A stretch of DNA of 64,000 nt from Ampelocalamus luodianensis (Eukaryota; Streptophyta; Magnoliopsida; Poales; Poaceae), in contig CM070639.1 in assembly GCA_036346255.1 (NCBI GenBank), forward strand, positions 1,808,001 through 1,872,000, read 5' to 3'. The number at the start of each line of letters is the position of its first letter. The stretch's first letter is position 1. A program made the position numbers and the translations under genes. The notes below the pieces were generated by a model. The model saw only the letters and a list, made by a program, of their open reading frames with translations. It searched no databases and was not told the DNA's origin. Positions 12,236-22,805 of this stretch are shown here, one piece after another.

Positions 12236-13231
12236 GAGCTAGAGCAAACACAATGAGCTATCAACACATGACTAACTCAAGCTACTAGACAAGACCCTCT
12301 TAATAGCACGGCAACCTATACTAGCAATCCGGTCTTCCAACCAAACACCAAGACCGGTAAAAGACTAGAAACACATCCTCAGCTCCTAGCTAGTCATACC
12401 TTTGCCTTGACTCATCTTCTTGAAGCTTGATGACGCACATCTTCACTTCAAGTCCGGTCATCGCCTTGATATGCATCAACCCATGATGCATCCTCACCTA
12501 ACACATGATGAGTCTTCTTGACTTGATGATCAACTCATGATCATCTCTTCTTCGAGATCTTCATATGCATCAACACATGATGCATCATCTTCTTGAACCT
12601 TGACTTGATGACAATCAACTCATGATGTCATCCAAAGTCTTCATCACTCGAACATAACCTATTCATCCAACTCATGGAAAATGTTAGTCCACAATGTTAT
12701 TAACATTAATTAACAAGATATACCCGCATAAATGCTTTTGAACAAGTCATTATCGACAGCGCAGTATTACCGCTAACTAGCATCCGGTAATACCGCCTCC
12801 CGTAATACTCGCTTTCGATGCGACTACCGATACCGAGAGGCTCGAGAAATACGTAAAAATACCTTCTTTCGAATTTATATACCTCCAACATATTTAAGGT
12901 CATACCGCTTATGGCGCGTAGTTCCGCCACATGAACTCCTGGCGACTACCGCTCCACCTCGAGCAAACTAAGTCCAAAAAGCAATGTTAACACGAATTTT
13001 CATACGCATGTAAATCGCAGATTCATGGTGTTACCACCACAAGATACAACGCCGGTGACTACCGCATTTCTTAAGCTTTTTAATGCAATGCATGACTCCT
13101 TTGTCTTGAGTCATGTCAATCTTTTATCACCTTTGCATTTCCTTTTCATGTCATCATTCAAACTCGGACTAAGCCTTGAAAACATCTTAGCACACACATT
13201 AGTCCCACAACACAATTGCAAAATAATTGAA

Positions 13232-13560
13232 TATAACTGGTATGAGTATATATAAACACGAGTTATATATATACTCAAGAGTTATGTTTCAAAGTAGATC
13301 ACAAAGATCAATACTCATCAAACAATAAGGTCATGAGTATATATAAACTACACAAGTTATATATACTACAAGTATATACCGAACTACACAAGTTGTATAT
13401 ACTAAATATGAGTGTATACAAACTACACAAGTTGTATATACTCACATGAATATATTAACTACACAAGTTAGATATACTCAATGATATATGAGCATATATG
13501 AACTACACAAGTCTCATATGCTCACATACATGTATATATGAACTACACAAGTTATATATA
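13232..13560. repeat. AT-rich tandem repeat with ACTACACAAGTT core
   Basis: The core AACTACACAAGTTATATATA recurs about six times at roughly 40 bp intervals, flanked by GAGTATATAT/ATATACTC arms that make each unit partly palindromic. It forms the outer end of the nested Copia LTR. Confidence 0.85.
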
Positions 13561-13782
13561 CCAAATAACGATACCTATAAGTATGGTTTTATCCTCGCTT
13601 CTTATTGCCTTTCTTTCTTGCAGAAAGCTTTGGAACAAATTGCTACGGTTTGTGAGTATAACCGGTAACTTGTCAAGCTACGACAAGAAAAAGCAGTACT
13701 CTGCGAGCAAGCAGAGAGGTGGTGAGTAACTGACACTCGTAATCGTATTATATTTCGACTGCTCGTTCGGTACTCGTGGGGA

Positions 13783-13891
13783 TTGTCGTAGAAATCCTTA
13801 CGACTTGGAACTGGTAGTAGAAAAACTTACGACCAGGAGTGATCGTAGAAAAACTTACGATCATGTGTTAGTCGCAGAAATACTTACGACT
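13783..13891. repeat. Hairpin-repeat cluster in antisense-gene intron
   Basis: Four units of GTCGTAG...CTTACGAC type (GTAGTAG, ATCGTAG and GTCGCAG variants) occupy the intron between exons ending 13721 and starting 13931, as in the earlier intron at 7709-7819 and in both LTRs. Confidence 0.85.
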
Positions 13892-14810
13892 ATTCGTCTT
13901 TGTATTCATGTCTACCCTTAACTCTTTCAGGTTTAAGAGTGACGAAAATACCTTAGTTGATTCACTCGACTATGAAAAAGCCGAGACAAAAAAGTTAAGG
14001 GATGAGGTGACCAACCTTCTGAAGAAGCTTCAGGAGGCCAACTCTGCGACTCAAGAGTTGTAGGCAAAAAATAAACAGTACGTCCTTGAGGTTACGACTG
14101 CTTATTATCTTGATCTTTCCCTTCCAAACTTCTCGTTCTTTTTCAGAAAAAGAAGTCGAGACCAGGGCCCTTCAAGCCGAGGTGGAGACCCTTCAGATCG
14201 AGGTTCAAGAAAAAATCTTGGTCGTCCGTGAGATCACCCGCATCGCAAAAGACAAAGATCAAGAAATTGAGAAATTAGATTCTCAATTAACGGGTAAGTA
14301 ATCCTTTACCTGCTATTAAATTTTTCCTTCTCGTAGAATCATTTTATCTAACTAACCTTACTCTTTTCAGAACGATTAGTTGAAATAAAACGACTCCATG
14401 AGACTTCGACTTGCATCCAGGAGGAGATGAAGTCAATGAAGATCAATCTTCAAGACAACATTTCACTTTTGAATAATGTACTCGATGGGCTACATGCTGG
14501 AAAGATCATACCTCGTGACGACACGATAGCCGCTCACACGAGTGCCATTGGGGAGCAAGTCGGTACTTTGCAAGAGCTGGTGACTAGTCTGAAGACCAAC
14601 CAGACCGACTCGATAAAGGAAGCGGTCAAAGGAGTTGTAAGCTATATCTTAGCAAAGCTTAAAGCCCGTGACCCCAACCTTAACCCTCATTCGGTTGAAG
14701 CCGACTTCGACTGTATTGAAACCAAAGCAGAACAGTTAATCGAGGGTATGCAGTCGGTATGCGAGAAGGTCGCGGGGGAGATGCAAATAGGATCTCCTTC
14801 GTCAGAGTAG

Positions 14811-15876
14811 TCTGTAATAGGGACCTGTAAAGACAAGCCTTTTATTGATGTATAAATATATGCTCTTTCTTTTTTCTTGCAAATCATCTCGTAGAGTAGT
14901 TAGTAACTCGTAAGATAATGAAAGAAAAAATAATTAGACCAAATATCTGTAATTCCTCCTTCCTTCTTCCTTTTTTCAGCAAATCGTCTTGTAGAGTAGT
15001 TAGTAACTCATAAGATAACAAATCGGAAAAAGAAACCAAGACTAAGAATTGAAGTCATGTTTATAACTTTATCATAGCCCCTCACTATTTACTTAGTTTA
15101 TTTGAATAAACTAAGAAAATAGTAAAGAAAGGGTTTCTGAAAACAAAGAGGTTTGTTCGACTTAGAGCTTTCGATCTCGATTATCTTGCACTAGTCGAAA
15201 GAGTAGAAACGAATCGACGCTAGGAAGTTCCCTCTAGTGGGCAGGATCACGTGCAGAAAGGAAAAGCTTCGACTAGGTGATGTTACCATCTCCGACCAGA
15301 TTAATCGAATCAATAACGGCAACTTGAGTAAAACAAACATCTGGAGGACCTTAAAAATTCGTTTGACCTTTTTCGATGTACCCGATAAGTTTGTCCTGGT
15401 AGCAAAAGTAGAAAACAGGACGACGCTACGAAGTTCCTTCTAGTGGGCAGGACCACATGCAGAGAGGAGAAGCTTCGACTAGGTGTGTTTCTTCCTTCGA
15501 CCAGTTAAAATCGACCAAATTTACCAAAAGTAGTCGAACAAATCTCAAAAGTGCACTTTCCTTAGAGTATTTTTTAAAATGAATAAATAAACTAAGGTGA
15601 TATGAGTTTGCTTAAAAACTTTTCGACCATGTTTCTGAGCTCAAAACCTTTGTATTGGCAGCAAAATTTAGGAACAAGGCAATACTAGGAAGCTCCTTCT
15701 AGCACGCAGGACCACATGCAAAGAGGAGAGACTTCGACTAGTTGGTGTGTCCTTTCTTCGACTAGTGTAAAGAAAAATTGAGCGTATAAAATATGGTCAA
15801 AAAATTATAAAAGCAAAACTGAAAGAAAGACAATAAAGATAGAAAGAACCTGATACTTTATTGTCGTGGAGGTTTG
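14811..15876. other. Non-coding spacer between integrase and antisense gene
   Basis: The antisense gene ends at 14810 (plus) and integrase ends at 15877 (minus), so the two are convergent. The spacer has no gene but two internal repeat families: a pair at 14876 and 14978 (GTAGAGTAGTTAGTAACTC) and three copies of a segment at about 15217, 15421 and 15684. It probably carries transcription terminators for both strands, but no specific signal could be fixed. Confidence 0.6.
15210..15765 (+). repeat. Three dispersed copies of a ~65 bp segment
   Basis: Each copy contains GACGCTAGGAAGTTCC (or close), TCTAGTGGGCAGGA, CACATGCAGAGAGGAGA and CTTCGACTAGG in the same order. Copies start near 15217, 15421 and 15684. 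The third is the most diverged. Confidence 0.75.
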
Positions 15877-17226
15877 TTATACGTTAAATTTGCGTAACTG
15901 ATCGATGTTCCAAGAGTTTGAGAGAACGCGGCCATCCTCCATTGCTAGTCGTACCGAACCTGGACGCGTAACTTCGACCACAGTGTAAGGACCTTCTCAC
16001 ATGGGGGAAAGTTTATTCGATTAGACTGAGATTGGATAAGCCTCAATACCAAGTCACCTACAACTAAGCTGCGAGGTTAGACCTTACGATCGTAATATCG
16101 GCGCAGGGCTTGTTGGTAGACTGCAGAACGGATTAAAGCCCGGTTCCTCTTTTCTTCAAGTAGGTTGATGTCGTCTGCTCGAAGTTGTTCTTGGGCTGAG
16201 TCGTTAAAATTTTCGACTCGTGCTGATTTGATCTTTAGTTCTGGTGGAAGCATAGCTTCTGCACCAAAAATAGAAAGAAAGGTGTTTCTCCTATAGCCCG
16301 ACTAGCAGTCGTACGAATTGCCCATAATACTGAGGGTAATTCTTGTACCCAAGCCCCCGAGCTCTTGACAAGCTGGTGAAGACTTGAGTTTTAATTCCCT
16401 TTATTATTTAGTCATTCGCTCTTTCGATTGCCCCATTGCTTTAGGGGTGGGTAACAGAAGCGTAACATAACTTGGTACCCAACTCGTCGTAAAATTTCTA
16501 AAATTTTGTGCTCGAAAATTGCCTGCCACTATCTGTGATGATTCGACAAGGTACCCCAAATCAAGTTATCACGCATATCATTATGAACCTTTTAGCTGCT
16601 TCCGTTGTTATCCCAGTCACAGGTTCGGCTTATATCCATTTTGTGAGCGTATTAATAGCCACAAAAATAAATTCGAATCCACTTGGAGCTCTGGGTAACG
16701 GTCCTAGGATATCGAGACCCCAGGTCGCAAAAGGCCAAGACAGAGGAATTGTTTGTAACGTCTGAGCTGGCTGGTGTATTTGTCTGCTATAAAACTGGCA
16801 TTGTACATATTTTTTAATCAGCTCCTTGGCATCGTAGAGGGCTGTTGGCCAATAGAAACCTTGTCGAAAGGCCTTACCGACTAGCATTGTGTAGGAAGCG
16901 TGAGTTCCACAGATGCCTCCATGTATGTCGTGAAGGAGTTTTAATCCTTCGCTCTACAGAATGCATCGCATGAGCACCCCTTGAGTGCCTCTTTTGTAGA
17001 GGACACCTTCGACCAAAGTATATATTTTGGCCTTTGGGGATAATCGATCTGCCTCAAGATCGTCTTCGGGTACGAAACCCGTCTGAAGATACTCGTAGAT
17101 GGGAGTCATCCAGGTATCCTCGTACTCTAGAGAGGTTGTTTCAATAGGAGGCGTCTCTAGTTCTTCGACTAGGGACGGTTTCTGGAGTTGCTCCAAAAAA
17201 ACTCCTTTTGGTACTATAGATCGGGA
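15877..17226 (-). pseudogene. Gypsy integrase region
   Basis: Integrase joins element cDNA to host DNA. Reading leftward on the minus strand: a linker (about 17196-16954), the zinc-binding start (GGICGTHASYT around 16910), GFYWPTALYDAKELIKKYVQC, the catalytic-core start WGLDILGPLPRAPSGF at about 16700, and at the far end the Tat C-terminal words SWNIDQLRKFNV before a stop at 15877-15879. The zinc finger has lost its first cysteine (VQCQFYSRQ instead of a CxxC pair). From 16620 leftward the frame is broken repeatedly, and the remaining catalytic residues could not be confirmed. Non-functional as written. Confidence 0.85.
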
Positions 17227-17231
17227 AGAAG

Positions 17232-17747
17232 TTATACGAGCAAGTTGGTCGGCGAGAAAATTATCCTTTGAGGGATAAATTGTACCTCAAAACCCAGAAA
17301 ATGCTTTTCTAACTTTTGGACTTCCAATAAGTACCGAGACATAGTCGGATTAGAGCACTGGTACTCTTTTTTGACTTGATTCACGACTAGTTGAGAGTCT
17401 CCTCTCACGAGTAGTCGACGAATCGAGAGCGCTTTCGCGGCTCGTATGCCAGCTAGCAAACCTTTGTACTCTACCACGTTGTTAGTGGCCTGAAAGTTTA
17501 ATTGTATGGCATACTTTAAGGTTTCTCCGGTAGGAGATTCCAGGACCACCCCAGCACCCGAGCCACTTATAGTAAGTGACCCGTCAAAGTACATCGTCCA
17601 CTGGTCGTGAGAATCGTATTGGGGATCCCGAACATGTTCAGGATTTGTCCATTCGGTGACAAAGCCTACCAAGATCTGAGATTTAATGGTCGTTCGGGAC
17701 ACGAAATGGATGTCGAACTCCCCAAGTTCGACTGACCATTTTGCCAT
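17232..17747 (-). pseudogene. Second (archaeal-type) RNase H domain of Gypsy Pol
   Basis: A type-I RNase H additional to the RT-linked one. Catalytic-type words in order: MYFDGS (Asp), NVVEYKGLLAG (Glu), VRGDSQLVVNQV (Asp). The fourth position (FLADQLAR) is reached only after a one-base frame change near 17270. It degrades RNA in RNA-DNA hybrids during reverse transcription. An extra RNase H between the usual RNase H and integrase is a known property of Tat elements and supports the lineage call. Confidence 0.85.
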
Positions 17748-17749
17748 GC

Positions 17750-19000
17750 ATCCCGCTGTTTCCCTATTCTAGAGGATCGCTCCCAAGGGAAACTCAGATG
17801 CACAGCTAGTTTGTGTGCTTGAAAATAGTGCCGCAGTTTCCTCGAAGACATGAGGAGTTTCCTTAGGCGTGTAAAACTTCGCTAACGTAGTAAACTGGTC
17901 GTTGCATGTTTTCACGTTCTACGACCAGTACTACGCTCAGTACCTGTGGCGTGGCAGCTAGATAAATTAAGAGCGTCTCTTCTGGTCTCGGAGAAACCAG
18001 AACAGGAGTACTCGTAAGATACCTCTTGACATCCTCAAAGGCTGCGTTAGCCTCTTCTGACCACTCGAAGCCCTCGTGATTCCTTAGAAGTTTGAAAAAA
18101 GGCAGTCCTTTCTCTCCTAGGCGTGCGATGAAACGACTTAATGCCGCCATGCACCCCGTGAGTTTCTGAACTTCTTTTTCGTGATCGGGGGATGCATTTG
18201 CATGATGGCCTTTATCTTTTCAGGATTTGCTTCGATTCCTCGTGCAGAGACCAAGAATCCAAGCAATTTTCCTGAAGAGACCCCCGAACACACACTTCTT
18301 AGGGTTGAGTTTCAGATAGTGTTTTCTGAGGTTGTCGAATGTTTCTTGCAAGTCTGCGATATGATTAAGCCGTTTGCTGCTTTTTATGACTAGATCATTA
18401 ACACTAGGCTTCCAAATTTCAGCCTAGTTGAGGTGCAAAAGTCATTTGCATCAAACGCTGAAAAGAAGCTCCAGCATTCTTTAAATCAAATGGCATTTTG
18501 ATGTAGCAAAATATTCCAAATGGTGTAATGAATGCGGTCTTTTCTTCATCTTCTCGACACATATTGATCTGGTAGTAACCAGAGTATGCATCTAGAAAGC
18601 TTAACATTTCACATCCAGCAGTAGAGTCAACCAACTGATCGATACGAGGTAAAGGGAAATCATCTTTTGGAAAAAATTTATTAAGATCAGTGAAGTCTAC
18701 GCACATACGCCATTTGCTGTTTAACTTTCTAACCATTATAGGGTTGGCCAACCACTCTAGGTGGTTGACTTCTCTTATGAAGCCTGCTTTGAGCAACTTG
18801 TCCAATTCTGACCTAATAGCATCTCGTCGATCAGGGGCAAATCTTCGTAACTTTTGTTTTACGGGTACTTTGTCAGGCCGTAAGGCTAGCCTGTGCTCGA
18901 ACACTTCCCTAGGGACTCTGGGCATGTCAGACGCTTGCCACGCGAAGACATCTACGTTTGCTCAGAGGAAAGTGATGAGGGTGTCTTCCTATTTGGGGTC
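17750..19000 (-). pseudogene. Gypsy reverse transcriptase and RNase H
   Basis: RT core at 18925-18419 is open for 168 codons: WRMCVDFTDLNKFFPKDDFP, SFLDAYSGYYQI, KTAFITPFGIFCYIKMPF, NAGASFQRLM. The catalytic YxDD box, expected just after, reads SVND followed by LVIKS at about 18412-18380 in a shifted frame, so the first catalytic Asp is replaced by Asn. The connection and RT-type RNase H follow (18150-17863; GFEWSEEANAAFEDVK, ...RPVYYVSEVLHA). A frameshift and stop near 18419 separate the fragments. Copies element RNA into DNA in related active elements; not functional here. Confidence 0.9.
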
Positions 19001-19103
19001 GGAAGAATCTCCGATGCGAACAGTCTTTGAGGACTCCTCCGCATCCAGAGGAACCTCCTTGACTTAGTCGTTCGGCTTTAGTGCAGCTTTAGACTTCAAT
19101 TTG

Positions 19104-19778
19104 CTAGTCGAAAGCTGAGTCTCGAGTTGGTATCTGTCCAACCATCTCGAGGGACCGACGGTCGCAGGAATGCACCATCTTCTTGTCACAATAAATTGTG
19201 ATTACTCCTTTGGGACCTGGCATCTTAAGACATTGATACCTATAGTGAGTAGCTATTAAGAATTTTGCCAAAGTTGGTCGTCCGAGTATGGCGTTATATG
19301 CTGTATCGAAATCGACCACATTAAAGGAAATCTTCTTTGTTCTGAAATTACTTGGTGAACCAAACGTTAAAGGAAGAGAAACTTGGCCAATTGGTTTGGC
19401 CGAAGACCCCGGTACGATTCCGTGGAAAGAATATCGTACTGGCCTTACCTTTGTCCTAGGAACTTGCATCTCATCCAGGGTACTCGTAAGCAGAATGTTT
19501 AACGAGCTCCCACCATCCACCAAAACTTGATTTACTCGACAATTGTTGATGGTGGGTTTGACCAAAATCGAAAATCGACCTGGTCTAGTCAAAGGGATCG
19601 GGCAGTCACCTTTCTCGAAAGTGATGGTGACTTCCAACCACTTCGGTACTTTATTGACAAGAGGAGAGTCGATTATGTTTACCTCATGCTCAACAGCCTT
19701 AAGCTGCCGTCTTGACTCATATACCGATGATCCTCCATAGATGTGATCAATGGTGTGTAGCGGATCCTGGAATAGCAT
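19104..19778 (-). pseudogene. Gypsy aspartic protease
   Basis: A 224-codon open stretch. The active-site word VLVDGGSSLNILL is the Asp-Gly-Gly-Ser variant typical of plant Tat proteases. The flap/second motif AYNAILGRPTLAKF follows about 95 residues later. The protease matures the Gag-Pol polyprotein. It joins gag upstream (19790 onward) and RT downstream (from about 19000) with frame interruptions. Confidence 0.88.
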
Positions 19779-19789
19779 CTCCTCCTCAT

Positions 19790-22080
19790 CATCCGACTCC
19801 TTCCGCCCACTTGTTTGAACTACCTGTTCAAGAGTAGGAAGTGGACCTTTGCCAGAGTAATAGTCTTCGAGTTTTCGTAGAAAAACTCGACAGTTGCGAA
19901 GGTCATGCCCTTCTTTTTTGTGAAAAGGACACCACCTGGGTTTGTCATTCTTCCGATCAGGACGTTTACCTTTGCCTCGATCAGAATTTCGCTTGGGGTT
20001 CCGTGGCTCTTTGTCGCTTACGGCTAGAACTTCCTTAGAACCAACGGTTGGAGATTTATGTCTCTTCGCCTTGTTCTTGGATTTTTTAGCCTTTTTGTCC
20101 TTTTTCTTATCATTTTCGCCTGTCTCTTGAGGGACATTGTCTTCACGGTCAATAGTATTGTTTCACTCGACTACTTCAGCGGCAGTCGCATATCTACCGG
20201 CCATCTCGAAGAGTTCGACGACAGTTGCAGGAGGATTCAAAGCTATATCCTCTGTTATCCTTCTGCTGTGGACTCCCTGCTTGAAAGCCCTGATCACATA
20301 CGAGTCAAAAACTTCCGGAATAGAATTACGAACCTGACTAAAGCGTCTCATGAATTGACGCATAGTCTCATGATCGTTCTATCTTATCCGGTGCAAGTCG
20401 TCCTCCTTTCCAGGGCGATTACAGGTGCCCTGAAAATTCACCAGTAGAAGGTCGCAGAGGTGTTGCCACGAGTAGATCGACTCAAATGGCTGGTTTAAAA
20501 GCCATGATCGAGCTGATCCTTAAAGCACAGTCGGAAGGTTATTCGCCATTATATGCTCTCCTCCTCCTGCTGCTCGGATAGCAGTTGTGTAGATCTAGAG
20601 GAATTCAATGGGATTTTGGGTTCCATCGAATTTCTTCATGTTCGCTGGTTGGAAACGAGGTAGCCAGCGAACTGCTCGGAGATCAGGTGAAAACGCCCAA
20701 CATCCGAGATAACTTCTTGGCGCCTTCTTTGCAGGAAAGAAGGGTTAATGTCCCCGGGTGATCGTACTCGACGATACCCAATCACAGGTGGACTTGACCT
20801 TTGGTAGGCCTTAGTCTTACGAGGGAAATACTCCTCGTATTCCATCTGCTGCCACAGATTTCATCCCTGAAGTGGTGAAAGATCACCCCTCCTGGGGGCT
20901 TGTCGATCTCTAGATGTTCGACGAGCCTTCCTCAAGTCAGGAGAGTGATGTGATCGATCGATGATCATGTCAACCTCCCTGCGACGAGTTATTCGAATGG
21001 CTAGCAGAAGATGGAGTCGTACTACTACGTCTTCCGGGTTGATGTCGACGAGGACGCTCGAGTCTTGCCATCGTGTTCCGAAGCCTTCGTGTGATCTCTT
21101 CAGTAAAGATATCATAACCTGGTGCTCGAGCGAGCTCTTGAGTTGGATTCTCAAGCAAATCATTGATGTGCTGGAGCTCCTGAGCCTCTTATGACTGGAA
21201 ATAAGCGCGTCTAGAGAGATTTTTCTAAGCCACTATTTTTCTTCATCGAGTTGCCTCAGAATCATCCATATCATACCCTTAAGTTGGTTTCAATGGAGTG
21301 TGAGAATGTTGAGGACGTCCCATACGTTCATCAAAGTGTTCATCTCGTTCGCAGCGGCGGTGCTCTTGCCATTGCCACGAGGGGACGTAGTGTGTGCCCG
21401 TCGGGGAGCATCGTCAGTCCTGCCTCTGGGAGAATGATTCTTATCAGAGGGAATGACGAAGACCTCCTGTTGATAACCTTCACTTGCGCTCAAGGCCTCC
21501 TCGCTTGAGGAGTAGTCAAGAGACACCATCTAGCGACTTGGAGTAAACCCCTCCAGGAAGGGGAACTCCGGGTTATAACCGTCTCCGTCCGCAGGTGTGT
21601 CCTACGATGGGATGGTCGTACTTGTAGGAAAAGCATGTTTGATTCCCTCCTCTGCGGGATTATCCAGAGAGAAAGGACCATTAGGTGCCGATGAAGCTCT
21701 GGAATGATGGCTTCTAGAACTTATCTCGCTAGGTTGTACTGCCTTAAGGGGACTCGAACACTCGGAGGGAAAACTCTCGTTGTGTTGTGAGTCTATCTTA
21801 GGGCCTCCCTGTTCGTTGTCGTGTTGACCCTTGCCCTCTGAGGAAGCTGATCCCTCAATTGGGCGTACTGTTGTGGGGGATGAGGATCCCTCCTCAACTT
21901 CCGTCGGTGGTGCAATCTCCGAGATCTGATAGAAGATCTCCAGAGGCAGCAATACCATCGGATGATTCGATACTCGGCTCGTAATCGAAACCAGCATACA
22001 TGTCGACGTCTGCGTAATCGGCTAAGTCGAACCAGTTCTCCTCGTTCCACTCTCCTGCCATGGAAGTATCAAAGAGAAAA
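19790..22080 (-). pseudogene. Gypsy gag polyprotein
   Basis: Gag packages element RNA into virus-like particles. The N-terminal acidic region (MAGEWNEENWFDLADYADVD) begins just inside the PBS at about 22060. A low-complexity Ser/Pro/Glu region follows (21997-21602), then an arginine-rich region (21160-20860) and the conserved retrotransposon gag helices at 20363-20163 (MRQFMRRFSQVRN, FKQGVHSRRITEDIA, VVELFEMAGRYATA). It ends with a zinc-knuckle-like WCPFHKKEGHDLRNC at about 19920-19880. Several frame changes interrupt it. Confidence 0.8.
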
Positions 22081-22114
22081 GAAGGAACTGTTGACAAGAA
22101 ATTACCAGAAAATC

Positions 22115-22132
22115 CCCACGGTCGGCACCAAC
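22115..22132 (-). other. Primer binding site of Gypsy element
   Basis: The minus strand directly after the 5' LTR reads GTTGGTGCCGACCGTGG, resembling the TTGGCGCC-type PBS common in Tat elements. The exact priming tRNA was not determined. Confidence 0.65.
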
Positions 22133-22390
22133 TGTCGGTGTTTTAGAACCGACCTTACGTAATGATTGTTTGATTCGGGGGTCTCCACAATTGATCACGC
22201 AGACAAAAAAAAACACGGGAATTTTTATACAGATTCGGGCCTTCTCTAGAGAGAATAACAACCCTACTCCTGTGTGTATTGTATTGGGTATTCTGGTTAC
22301 AATTAGTGAAAAGACTTGCGCTAATATTGCTACTGATTGCCTCTCCAAAAGTCCCTCTCCCCCTCTCCCCATTTCTCTTTGAAAGAAGTT

Positions 22391-22398
22391 TATTTATA
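22391..22398 (-). promoter_or_regulatory. TATA box of Gypsy 5' LTR
   Basis: TATAAATA on the minus strand, the only clear TATA in the LTR. It would direct gag-pol transcription leftward with a start near 22365. The equivalent site in the 3' LTR is 5638-5645. Confidence 0.6.
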
Positions 22399-22639
22399 GT
22401 ATACAGAGAGGGAGGTTGTCGTTCTAGGTCAGGATGCACTCATTATTCCGTAATAATGAGAGTAATCACCGGAGTAGTAACCTCTCCACGTTGCCCGACG
22501 GTTATCAATCAGAGATAATGGTGAGTTAACTACATTTATTCCAGAGAATAACTACGTATCTTGACTGCTCAGATCTCACAGTTAATAGGGTCTACTAGCA
22601 AGTGGACCCAGTTATTTGTGGAGAAGTCGTGGCAGGACT

Positions 22640-22805
22640 GGTCGTAGAAGTACTTACGACCAGGGGTAGTCGTAGAAAAGCTTACGACTGGGTACTGATC
22701 GTAGAAAGACTTACGACCGGAGGTAATCGTAGGAGGACTCACGATTATGCGGTAGTCATAGGAGAACCTACGACTATGAGGGTGGTCGTAGAAAAGCTTA
22801 CGACC
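22640..22805. repeat. Hairpin-repeat array in 5' LTR (6 units)
   Basis: Same six GTCGTAG...CTTACGAC units, order and spacing as 5885-6053, with several base changes that often preserve the palindromic arms. Confidence 0.85.

Larger units (their letters stand above)
9040..13563 (-). mobile_element. Truncated SIRE-like Copia element nested in the Gypsy antisense gene
   Basis: A minus-strand Copia remnant. One long LTR (10888 to about 13563) lies at right, followed leftward by a tRNA-Met-type PBS (10871-10885) and the start of gag (ATG at 10832-10830). Only part of the interior (to about 9040) is present; no protease, integrase, RT or 3' LTR is seen, so the element is severely truncated. It interrupts exon 4/intron of the antisense gene: coding sequence ends near 9040 and an intron tail plus exon resume at about 13564. 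Right boundary is placed at the CCA before AATAACG (LTR would start TGG on the minus strand) and is tentative; no target duplication was found. Confidence 0.7.
10888..13563 (-). repeat. Long LTR of nested Copia
   Basis: In element orientation the LTR ends ...CGATCTTACA next to the PBS. It contains GGTAxTACCG-type words (12765-12945) and two internal tandem arrays (12062-12235 and 13232-13560). About 2.7 kb, long for Copia but usual for SIRE-type elements. The distal boundary is tentative. Confidence 0.6.
6735..14810 (+). pseudogene. Antisense spliced ORF of Tat element ('putative gypsy type transposon' family)
   Basis: Multi-exon gene opposite to gag-pol. Apparent exons: 6735-7474, 7552-7673, 7855-8423, 8505 to about 9040 (cut by a nested Copia), 13624-13721, 13931-14077, 14147-14293 and 14371-14810, all with GT...AG boundaries. 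Exon 1 carries the domain I recognise from plant proteins labelled putative gypsy type transposon (Pfam Transposase_28): LPAHPFLTLVLEHF, LGPNSITMLNVFVYLCEAYLG and, in a shifted frame, TGWHVVKDFITRRISPLKKR. Exon 4 is Ala/Thr/Glu-rich. Exons 5-8 encode a long coiled coil (EKEVETRALQAEVETLQIEV) and a C-terminal helical domain ending GSPSSE. Function is unknown. Breaks: TGA at 6870, frameshift near 7080, another near 7290, stop in exon 3 (8350), TAA in exon 5, TAG in exon 6. Similar antisense ORFs are documented in Grande and Retand. Confidence 0.8.
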
